Shown one piece after another: positions 18,629-25,879 of a stretch of 64,000 nucleotides of DNA. The stretch is taken from positions 1 to 64,000 of the forward strand of contig NZ_JAKEEB010000009.1 in NCBI RefSeq assembly GCF_021462825.1. The letters run 5' to 3'. Each line of letters starts with the position of its first letter. Position 1 is the first letter of the stretch. A program made the translations under genes and the position numbers. The notes beneath the pieces were generated by a model. That model saw nothing but the letters and a program-made list of their open reading frames with translations, made no database searches and was not told where the DNA came from. This stretch comes from Streptomyces glomeratus (lineage in GTDB: Bacteria; Actinomycetota; Actinomycetes; Streptomycetales; Streptomycetaceae).

Positions 18629-21148
18629 ATGCGTACACCCCGTAGGACCCCCGCGGCCGCCGCCGAGGCGCCGGCCCAGCCCCCCGTCCGGGGCCGGCGC
18701 GCACATGCCGGCCCGCCGGCCGACGAGCGCGTCGAGACCGCTGAGACCGGTGGCGCCGAGCCGTCCGTCACCCCCGTACGTCCAGGGGGTTGGCGCATAC
18801 GTCCCCGCACCGTCCGGGCGAAGATCGTCTGCCTGCTGATGGTGCCCGTGATCTCCTTGCTCGCCCTCTGGGCGTACGCCACCGTCAGTACCGCCCAGGA
18901 CGTCGCCCGGCTGCGCCGGCTGCAACAGGTGGACTCCACCGTGCGCGCCCCGCTCGCCGACGCCGTCACCGCCCTGCAGAGCGAACGCGCGGCCGCGGTG
19001 CGCTACGCCACCAACCCCGCGGCCGAACAGCAGGGCGACCTCAAGGATCTGGCAGCGCGGACCGACGAGGCGGCGGCCAGGCTGCGGCTCGGCCGCCACA
19101 ACACCGTCGCGGACGGCGCCGACCTCCCCTCCGGGGTGCCCGTCCGCCTCGAGGCCTTTCTCACCGGAGTCGAACGCCTGCGCTCCCTGCGCAGCGACGT
19201 GCTCGCCCACCGGAGCGGCTGGGACGAGACGTACGGGCAGTACACCGGCACCATCGCCACGGCCTTCTCGGTGAGCGGCGCCCTCACCGGTGTCCAGGAC
19301 GCCGGTCTCGGATCCGACGCGCGCGTACTGCTCGAGTTCTCCCGTGCGGGAGAGTCGCTCGCCCAGGAGGACGCGGTGCTCTCCAGCGCCCGTCTCGCGG
19401 GGACCCTGGACGGCGAGCGTCTGCGGCTGTTGACCGGAGCCGTCGACACGCGCCGCACGCTGACCGCCTCAGCGGTCGCCGACCTGAGCGGCGGCGAAAG
19501 CGCCGCCTGGGACCGGCTCGCGAAGGGCGGCGCGTATGCCGAGGTCGGCGCCGCCGAGGACAGGATCCTGACCGTCCGGCCGGGCAGGGCGGCCGTCGAC
19601 GCGGCTCCCGAAGGCGTCTGGAACCCCGCTCACGCGCGTGTGCAGGACGGCATGCGGACCATCGAGGCCGACGCGGGGCGAGGCGTGGTACGGAGGGCCG
19701 ACTTGTTCACCCGCGGGCTGCTCAGCCCGGCCGGTGCCGCTGTCCTCCTGGGGCTCGTCGCCGTCGTGGCGTCGCTCGTCATCTCCGTGCGCATCGGGCG
19801 CGGACTCGTCGTCGAACTGGTCAGCCTGCGCAACAGCGCACTGGAGATCGCCCGGCACAAACTCCCGCAGGCCATGCGGAAGCTGCGCACAGGCGAGGAG
19901 ATCGACGTTGACGCCGAGGCGCCGCCCGGGCCGCCCGCCGAGGACGAGACCGGACAGGTCGCCGAGGCCCTGGGCACCGTGCACCGTGCCGCCCTGCGCG
20001 CCGCCGCCGAACGTGCGGAACTCGCCAGCGGCATCTCCGGGGTCTTCGTCAACCTCGCCCGGCGCAGCCAGGTGCTGGTGCACCGCCAGCTCAGTCTGCT
20101 CGACAGCATGGAGCGCCGCTCCGAGGACCCGAACGAGTTGAGCGACCTGTTCCGTCTCGACCACCTGACCACGCGCATGCGCCGTCACGCCGAGAGTCTC
20201 ATCATCCTCTCCGGAGCCGCACCGGGCCGGGCTTGGCGCATGCCCGTCTCACTGACCAACGTCGTCCGTGCGGCCGTCTCAGAAGTCGAGGACTACGCGC
20301 GCGTGGAGGTACGGCAACTCCCCGAGGCTTCGGTGATCGGCACGGCGGTCGCCGACATCACCCACCTCCTCGCCGAGATCATCGAGAACGCCGCCCAGTT
20401 CTCGCCGCCCCACACGCGTGTGCGCGTCAGTGGAGAGCCCGTCGGTACCGGATACGCCATCGAGGTCGAGGACCGGGGACTCGGCATGGGCCAGGAAACG
20501 CTAGCCGAGGCCAACCGGCGCATCGAGCAGTCCGAGGCCCTGGATCTGTTCGACAGCGACCGGCTGGGCCTCTTCGTCGTCAGCAGGCTCGCCTCACGGC
20601 ACGGCATCAAGGTGCATCTGCGCCCCTCGCCCTACGGCGGCACGACCGCCGTCGTCCTCCTGCCGACCACCCTGCTGCACAACGGTGCGACCGCACCCTC
20701 CCCGCCTGTCGCCACTGCCGAACGGCACGAGGAACGCGAGTACGCGCGCGTGGCGACGAACGCGGTGCGCAAGGAGCCCGTCGAACAGGCCGCGGAGCGG
20801 CCCGCGCTGGCCCAGGCGGGGAGGGAGGCGCCTGCCGGCACCCCGCCCGGAGCCCCGCCGCCCGGGGTCGCCACCCTGCGGTTGCACCGGGCCGCGGACG
20901 ACTCCGATACCTCCGAGGACCTACCGCGCCGGGTACGTCAGGCGAGCCTCGCCCCTCAATTGCGCGGACAGCGCCCCCAGGAGCAGATCCCGGGTGCGCC
21001 CGGAGCACGGCGCGACGACGAGCGCACCCCCGAACTGGTACGGGACCGCCTGGCGGCCTACCGCGACGGATGGGCCCGTGGCGGGGGCCGCGCCCCCGGT
21101 CGCACGACAGGCCCCCTCGGTGACAGCAGTGAAGGAGACCCCGCATGA
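18629..21148 (+). CDS. cvnA: Conservon sensor histidine kinase-like protein (CvnA type)
   Basis: An 839-residue membrane protein with the CvnA layout: N-terminal membrane span at about residues 66-84, an extracytoplasmic nitrate/NIT-like helical domain, a second span at about 365-388, a HAMP-like stretch, then a kinase core. HRQLSLLDSMERR is the region of the expected phospho-acceptor; the N box is HLLAEIIENAAQFSP (about 575) and the G box VEDRGLGMG (about 612). A long disordered, Pro-rich tail follows. ATG follows GAGGAGG. It overlaps cvnB by ATGA (21145-21148). In known conservons CvnA recruits CvnB, C and D to a membrane complex like a G-protein-coupled receptor. Confidence 0.92.
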   Translation: MRTPRRTPAAAAEAPAQPPVRGRRAHAGPPADERVETAETGGAEPSVTPVRPGGWRIRPRTVRAKIVCLLMVPVISLLALWAYATVSTAQDVARLRRLQQVDSTVRAPLADAVTALQSERAAAVRYATNPAAEQQGDLKDLAARTDEAAARLRLGRHNTVADGADLPSGVPVRLEAFLTGVERLRSLRSDVLAHRSGWDETYGQYTGTIATAFSVSGALTGVQDAGLGSDARVLLEFSRAGESLAQEDAVLSSARLAGTLDGERLRLLTGAVDTRRTLTASAVADLSGGESAAWDRLAKGGAYAEVGAAEDRILTVRPGRAAVDAAPEGVWNPAHARVQDGMRTIEADAGRGVVRRADLFTRGLLSPAGAAVLLGLVAVVASLVISVRIGRGLVVELVSLRNSALEIARHKLPQAMRKLRTGEEIDVDAEAPPGPPAEDETGQVAEALGTVHRAALRAAAERAELASGISGVFVNLARRSQVLVHRQLSLLDSMERRSEDPNELSDLFRLDHLTTRMRRHAESLIILSGAAPGRAWRMPVSLTNVVRAAVSEVEDYARVEVRQLPEASVIGTAVADITHLLAEIIENAAQFSPPHTRVRVSGEPVGTGYAIEVEDRGLGMGQETLAEANRRIEQSEALDLFDSDRLGLFVVSRLASRHGIKVHLRPSPYGGTTAVVLLPTTLLHNGATAPSPPVATAERHEEREYARVATNAVRKEPVEQAAERPALAQAGREAPAGTPPGAPPPGVATLRLHRAADDSDTSEDLPRRVRQASLAPQLRGQRPQEQIPGAPGARRDDERTPELVRDRLAAYRDGWARGGGRAPGRTTGPLGDSSEGDPA

Positions 21149-21582
21149 TCCAGGACCCGAGCATGAGGGCCGACCAGCGGTCGAGCGAACTCGACTGGCT
21201 GCTTGACGACATGGTGCTGCGCGTGGCGGAGGTGCGGCACGCCGTGGTGCTCTCGAACGACGGCCTGTCGGTCGGCGCGTCCACCGGTCTCAGCCGCGAG
21301 GACGCGGAGCATCTGGCCGCCGTGGCGTCGGGGTTCCACAGCCTCGCCAAGGGCGTGGGACGCCACTTCAATGTGGGCGGAGTACGTCAGACCCTGGTGG
21401 AGATGGACGAGGGCTTCCTCTTCGTGGCTGCCGCGGGCGACGGCTCCTGCCTCGCCGTTCTCACCGCCGTCACGGCGGACATCGGCCTGGTGGCCTACGA
21501 AATGGCCCGGTTGGTCAAACGAGTCGGCGAACACCTCTACACACCGCCCCGGGTGGCCGCGCATCCGCCGGCCGCCGGATGA
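21145..21582 (+). CDS. cvnB: Roadblock/LC7-domain protein (CvnB type)
   Basis: 145 residues with a single Roadblock/LC7 domain: LDDMVLRVAEVRHAVVLSND, then a DAEHLAAVASGFHSLAKGVG helix and VEMDEGFLFVAAAGDG strand. Roadblock proteins act as scaffolds or GTPase-activating partners of small GTPases. It overlaps the kinase gene by four bases and precedes the DUF742 gene by 19 bp, the standard conservon order A-B-C. About 50 percent similar by eye to the second Roadblock protein at 23345. Confidence 0.92.
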   Translation: MIQDPSMRADQRSSELDWLLDDMVLRVAEVRHAVVLSNDGLSVGASTGLSREDAEHLAAVASGFHSLAKGVGRHFNVGGVRQTLVEMDEGFLFVAAAGDGSCLAVLTAVTADIGLVAYEMARLVKRVGEHLYTPPRVAAHPPAAG

Positions 21583-21601
21583 GAACCGAAGGCGGTCGGG
21601 G

Positions 21602-22015
21602 ATGACCGAGGACAGGACAGACGTCGAGCAGCGGCCGGGCAGCCAGTGGTACGACCACGAGGCAGGGCCGCTCGTCCGCCCCTACGCGATGACGGGCGGC
21701 CGCACCAGGCCCGGGCCCGCAGGCGTGCGCTTCGACCTCATCGCCCTCGTCTCGCTGGAGGCAGGCGCGCCCGATGTCGACGATCCCACCTCGCTGGGCC
21801 CCGAGCACCGCGCCCTGCTGGACCTGTGCCGCATCGAGACGCAGTCCGTCGCAGAACTCGCCGCGGGCACGGACCTGCCCGTCGGCGTCGTCAGGGTCCT
21901 CGTTGGGGATCTGCTGGAACTGGGGCACGTCCGGGTCAGCCGCCCCGTACCGCCGGCCCAACTGCCCGACGAACGGATTCTGCGCGAGGTCATCGCGGGG
22001 CTGAGGGCGCTGTGA
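21602..22015 (+). CDS. cvnC: DUF742 protein (CvnC type)
   Basis: 137 residues from ATG 21602; the frame is open far upstream but that part overlaps cvnB. Signature RPYAMTGGRTRP lies near residue 25. The C-terminal half is a winged-helix-like fold (HRALLDLCRIETQSVAELAA, then LPVGVVRVLVGDLLELGHV). DUF742 is the third subunit of conservon complexes, with a probable DNA- or protein-binding role. Unusually it does not overlap the GTPase gene: 196 bp separate them. Confidence 0.9.
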   Translation: MTEDRTDVEQRPGSQWYDHEAGPLVRPYAMTGGRTRPGPAGVRFDLIALVSLEAGAPDVDDPTSLGPEHRALLDLCRIETQSVAELAAGTDLPVGVVRVLVGDLLELGHVRVSRPVPPAQLPDERILREVIAGLRAL

Positions 22016-22211
22016 AGCGATGAACCGTAACCACAAGGGTCGGGGTGCGCGCCGAGTTGAGCATCCGTTCGAGCACCGAATGGGCGAGAACCGGTCAGAT
22101 CGGTCAATTAGCGGTCCAACCCCTCGAAGGCCAAGCGTACTTGTCATGATGCTGAACCCGCACAGATGTACTGACGTCGACGGTTGTCGGCACTCCCGAG
22201 AGAAGTGATCG
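22016..22211. promoter_or_regulatory. Unusual gap inside the conservon, with a candidate promoter
   Basis: cvnC and cvnD normally overlap, but here 196 bp intervene. The stretch is less GC-rich than its surroundings (TCAGATCGGTCAATTAGCGG at about 22094). A weak promoter-like pair is TTGTCA (22141-22146), 17-nt spacer, AGATGT (22164-22169). No reading frame is convincing. It may give cvnD its own promoter. Confidence 0.35.
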
Positions 22212-22817
22212 ATGGTCTCCGAGTTTTCCGACGCCCCCGAGGCCGAGACGGCCGCCCTGGCGTTGAAGATCCTGGTCGCCGGCGGATTCGGCGCGGGCAA
22301 GACGACCCTTGTGGGCGCGGTCAGTGAGATCAGGCCCCTGCGGACCGAGGAGTTGCTGAGCGAAGCCGGCCAGTGCGTGGACGACACCGACGGTGTGGAC
22401 CAGAAGGTCACGACGACGGTCGCCATGGACTTCGGACGCATCACCATCCGGTCCGGGCTCTCGCTCTACCTCTTCGGCACTCCTGGCCAGGACCGCTTCT
22501 GGTTCCTGTGGGACGAACTCTCCCAGGGTGCCCTCGGCGCCGTCGTGCTCGCGGACACCCGGCGGCTCGAGGACTGCTTCCCAGCGGTCGACTACTTCGA
22601 GCACCGGCGCATCCCGTTCGTGGTTGCCGTCAACTGCTTCGCCGGAGCCCGCGCCTATGGCGCTCACGACGTGTCGCGCGCCCTCGACCTCGACCGGGGC
22701 ACGCCCGTGGTGCTCTGCGACGCGCGGGACCGCGACTCCGGCAAGGAGGTGCTGATCCGCCTCGTCGAGTATGCCGGGCGGATGCACACCGCCCGGCTGC
22801 TCGACTCCGTGAGCTGA
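22212..22817 (+). CDS. cvnD: Small Ras-like GTP/ATP-binding protein (CvnD type)
   Basis: 201 residues. The P-loop is GGFGAGKTT (about 24-32), followed by a switch region with VTTTVAMDFGRI, the G3-like motif FGTPGQDRF and the FVVAVNCF strand in place of NKxD. These are the diagnostic features of CvnD/MglA-like conservon GTPases. It should cycle between nucleotide states in the CvnABC membrane complex. The ribosome binding site is weak (GAGAGAAG). Its stop lies only 4 bp from the stop of the convergent flavin/F420 oxidoreductase. Confidence 0.92.
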   Translation: MVSEFSDAPEAETAALALKILVAGGFGAGKTTLVGAVSEIRPLRTEELLSEAGQCVDDTDGVDQKVTTTVAMDFGRITIRSGLSLYLFGTPGQDRFWFLWDELSQGALGAVVLADTRRLEDCFPAVDYFEHRRIPFVVAVNCFAGARAYGAHDVSRALDLDRGTPVVLCDARDRDSGKEVLIRLVEYAGRMHTARLLDSVS

Positions 22818-22821
22818 CCGG

Positions 22822-23250
22822 CTACTCGGTGACTGCCGCGTACGCCAGGACCTTCTCGATCCGCACGCGGACCAGGAGTTCTCCCGGGACGCCGTTGCGA
22901 GCGCCGAACTCCTCGGCCCGCTCCTCGCCCATGTACCGGGCGCCGAGCCGGGTCGCCCAGTACCGCACCTCGTCGAGGTCCTCCGACAAGCGGGCCGGCC
23001 CCTGCAAGACGACGAAGCCGTACGGAGGGCGGTCGTCGTCCACACAGAGGGCGACCCGCCCGTCCCTGGCCAGATTCCTGCCCTTCACCGTCTCCTTCCC
23101 GGTGTTGAAGACCAGATCGTCGCCGTCCAGCAGAAACCAGACGGGTGCCACGTGCGGACTGCCGTCGGCGCGGACCGTGGAGAGTTTCCCGGTGCGGGTG
23201 CCCTGGGAGACGAAGGCCCGCCACTGTTCGTCGGTCATCTTCTGTGCCAT
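22822..23250 (-). CDS. PPOX-class F420/FMN-dependent oxidoreductase
   Basis: 142 residues from ATG 23250; the open frame continues to 23655 without support. It is a split beta-barrel of the pyridoxamine 5'-phosphate oxidase superfamily: LSTVRADGSPHVAPVWFLLD, then DLVFNTGKETVKGRNLARDG and RVALCVDDDRPPYGFVVLQG. These match the actinobacterial Rv1155-like group, most of which bind F420. It sits inverted between cvnD and a second Roadblock gene, breaking the conservon strand. The reductant and substrate are unknown. Confidence 0.88.
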   Translation of the reverse strand: MAQKMTDEQWRAFVSQGTRTGKLSTVRADGSPHVAPVWFLLDGDDLVFNTGKETVKGRNLARDGRVALCVDDDRPPYGFVVLQGPARLSEDLDEVRYWATRLGARYMGEERAEEFGARNGVPGELLVRVRIEKVLAYAAVTE

Positions 23251-23344
23251 GCGTCCATCCTGCTTGCCGCCAGGGCGCCCGTGGTGAAGGCTGGCTGACC
23301 GGATCCTCCGGCCAGGGGGAGCGACATCACGGGGAGAGAGGACC

Positions 23345-23758
23345 ATGGCGCAGAACACCGGGCTCGGCTGGCTCCTGGACGACCTGACCGAGCGCGTGGA
23401 GCACATACGGCATGCCCTGGTGCTGTCCAACGACGGACTGGTGACCGGCACGAGCACCGGGCTGCGGCGCGAGGACGCCGAGCATCTCGCCGCGGTGTCG
23501 TCGGGGCTGCACAGCCTGGCCAAGGGCTCGGGCCGCCATTTCGGTGCGGGCCAGGTCCGCCAGACCATGATCGAGTTCGATGACGCGATCCTGTTCGTCA
23601 CCGCGGCCGGTGCCGGAAGCTGTCTGTGCGTACTCAGCGCTGCCGAGGCCGACATCGGGCAGATCGCGTACGAGATGACGCTGCTCGTGAACCAAGTCGG
23701 CGAGCACCTGGCCGTGGACGAGCGGCAGCGGGATCAGACGCCGACCGTGGATCCCTGA
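23345..23758 (+). CDS. Second Roadblock/LC7-domain protein
   Basis: 137 residues behind GGGGAGAGAGGA. Same fold and near-identical core order as cvnB: LDDLTERVEHIRHALVLSND, REDAEHLAAVSSGLHSLAKG, MIEFDDAILFVTAAGAGSCL. It lies 528 bp after cvnD with an inverted oxidoreductase between, so it looks like a duplicated cvnB or a survivor of a second conservon. It could compete with CvnB or replace it in the complex. Confidence 0.9.
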   Translation: MAQNTGLGWLLDDLTERVEHIRHALVLSNDGLVTGTSTGLRREDAEHLAAVSSGLHSLAKGSGRHFGAGQVRQTMIEFDDAILFVTAAGAGSCLCVLSAAEADIGQIAYEMTLLVNQVGEHLAVDERQRDQTPTVDP

Positions 23759-23952
23759 CCCCGAGGCACACTCCGCCCCCGACGCCGGGGAGACCGACGC
23801 CTGCGAGCAGCGTCCATATGGCGCTTGACCTGTGGAAACGGGCACTCGGCGGAGTTATCCACAGGCAGTCTCCGAGATCTGGCGATCCGGCTACGGTCTT
23901 TTCCAGGCGGATACGCAGGGTGTCCGCGACGGATTCCACGGGGGAGACGGCC

Positions 23953-24939
23953 ATGTCCGGAAACACGATCACGCCCGCCCGCGCCGAAGCTGCCGGCACC
24001 TTCACAGGGCGCACCTCCAGCACGTCCACGCTGGCGCCGAGCCGCGCGGCACGGGAACTGGATCTCAGGCGGGGCGAGTTCGACCTCGCCGTGCGGCTCG
24101 GGCGCGTACGCACCGTTCCGCACGAGGCAGGAGGGAGCCGCAGGGTCCCACGCGCGGAGATCGACCGTGTGCGTGCGGAGGAAGGGTTCCCCGAGGCGCT
24201 GCGCGGGTGGGTCGAGACGGTGGGCACCAGGGACGGCGCGGCGCTGATGGGAGTCACCCCCGGCAGGTTCACCCGGTTCGCCCGCCTGGGTCTGGTCATC
24301 CCGGTGAAGTGGTACGTGAACCGCTACCGGGCCGTGGTCTGGCTGTATCTCGCGGAGGAGGTACGGCAGTTCGCCGCAGCACGGGAGAACGCCCGGCTGC
24401 TGACGGGCCGGACACCGGAGGGGTTGCGCGGCCAGCTGGAGGCGGGAGTGGATCTGCGGCCCCGCAACTGGCGCGGACGCCACATCGGATTCGAGCTGCG
24501 CCAGGCCGGGGACCCATGGGCGAAGGCCGCCGTCGTGGCGTCCCTGCTGGATACGGTCCGGATGGCGGAGATCGTCCCTGATCCACACGAGCGGGCCCAT
24601 CTGGACCGCCTGCGGCCCGCCCGGCCCGGAAACCCGGCGCCCGGATCGCCGGCGGCCCCGATCGCCGCACGGATCATGACGGCCCAGGATCCCGACGAGA
24701 TCGAATGGCTCCGGGCCGAGCTGGCGCAGGCGCTGACCGAGGCCCGACGACACCGGCCCGCACCGAGGGTGGCGTCGGTGCCGCCGGGCGGAAGGCTCAC
24801 CGTGCCTGTGTGCCCGCCCGCGCCCGCCGACGACGCGATCCTTCCCCGGACCGACCCGCCCGGTCAGCACTCGGCCACCCGACCGGGACCGACGCGGTCG
24901 CGAGTCATGCTCGGGTGGCTCCGGCGCAGAGAGACCTGA
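23953..24939 (+). CDS. DUF6397-family protein with N-terminal HTH
   Basis: About 328 residues from ATG 23953 (GGGGGAG before it); a GTG a few codons upstream is possible. Residues about 30-75 form a MerR/excisionase-like helix-turn-helix (RAARELDLRRGEFDLAVRLG then RRVPRAEIDRVRAEEGF). A second similar module follows (MGVTPGRFTRFARLGLVIPV). The C-terminus is Pro-rich and probably disordered. It resembles a Streptomyces-restricted family named only as a domain of unknown function. A DNA-binding role is inferred. Confidence 0.72.
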   Translation: MSGNTITPARAEAAGTFTGRTSSTSTLAPSRAARELDLRRGEFDLAVRLGRVRTVPHEAGGSRRVPRAEIDRVRAEEGFPEALRGWVETVGTRDGAALMGVTPGRFTRFARLGLVIPVKWYVNRYRAVVWLYLAEEVRQFAAARENARLLTGRTPEGLRGQLEAGVDLRPRNWRGRHIGFELRQAGDPWAKAAVVASLLDTVRMAEIVPDPHERAHLDRLRPARPGNPAPGSPAAPIAARIMTAQDPDEIEWLRAELAQALTEARRHRPAPRVASVPPGGRLTVPVCPPAPADDAILPRTDPPGQHSATRPGPTRSRVMLGWLRRRET

Positions 24940-24987
24940 CTGGTACGGCGGGCACCATCGCCCGGGCACCAGGGCCGCCCCCCGGCG

Positions 24988-25860
24988 TCACGGCTGGAGT
25001 CTGCGGAACAGTCCCTCCTGGACGACCGAGACGAGCAGACGCCCGTGACGGTCGTAGATACGGCCCCGGGCCAGACCGCGGCCCCCCACCGCGATCGGCG
25101 ACTCCTGGTCGTACAGGAACCACTCGTCCGCGCGGAACGGCCGATGGAACCACATGGCATGGTCCAGCGACGCCATGTCGAAACCGCGCGGCCCCCACAG
25201 GGGTTCGATGGGGAGACGGACGGCGTCCAGGAGTGTCATGTCGCTCGCGTACGTCAGCGCGCAGGTGTGTACGAGCGGGTCGTCCCCCAGGGGGCTCACG
25301 GCGCGCATCCAAACGGCGCTGCGCGGCTCGGCACCCTTTATGTCCTCGGCGGTCCAGCGCAGCGGGTCCGCATAGCGGATGTCGAAGGGCTGGCGCCGGG
25401 CCATCCGCTCCAGCGTCTCGGGCAGCGCGCCCAGATGCTCCTTCACCTCCTGCGCCACCGTCGGCAGCGACTCCGGGTCCGGGACCTCTCGGGCCGGCGG
25501 CAACTGGTGCTCGAAACCCCCCTCTTCAGGCTTGTGGAAGGAGGCGGTCAGATTGAAGATCGTCCGGCCCTGCTGTACGGCCGTGACCCGGCGGGTCGTG
25601 AAGGACCTCCCGTCACGGATCCGTTCGACCTGGTACACGATGGGCACGCCCGGGATGCCCGGGCGCAGAAAGTACGCGTGCAGGGAGTGCACCGGCCGTT
25701 CACAGTCCGTCGTACGGCCCGCCGCGACCAATGCCTGGCCGGCCACCTGGCCGCCGAAGACCCGTTGCAGGGACTCCTGGGGGCTGCGACCGCGGAATAT
25801 GTTCACCTCGATCTGCTCGAGGTCGAGCAGATCGACGAGCCTTTCGGCTGGGTTTGTCAT
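24988..25860 (-). CDS. tesB: Acyl-CoA thioesterase II
   Basis: 290 residues, the usual TesB length, with two hotdog domains. The N-terminal domain has RGRSPQESLQRVFGGQVAGQ and LHAYFLRPG. The C-terminal domain has LTYASDMTLLDAVRLP with the catalytic Asp, SLDHAMWFHRPFRADEWFLY and a final LFRRLQP. It hydrolyses medium- and long-chain acyl-CoA to free acid and CoA. It starts 19 bp after the helicase gene and should be its co-transcribed partner. Confidence 0.95.
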   Translation of the reverse strand: MTNPAERLVDLLDLEQIEVNIFRGRSPQESLQRVFGGQVAGQALVAAGRTTDCERPVHSLHAYFLRPGIPGVPIVYQVERIRDGRSFTTRRVTAVQQGRTIFNLTASFHKPEEGGFEHQLPPAREVPDPESLPTVAQEVKEHLGALPETLERMARRQPFDIRYADPLRWTAEDIKGAEPRSAVWMRAVSPLGDDPLVHTCALTYASDMTLLDAVRLPIEPLWGPRGFDMASLDHAMWFHRPFRADEWFLYDQESPIAVGGRGLARGRIYDRHGRLLVSVVQEGLFRRLQP

Positions 25861-25879
25861 GAGTGGGCTTCTCCTGTGC

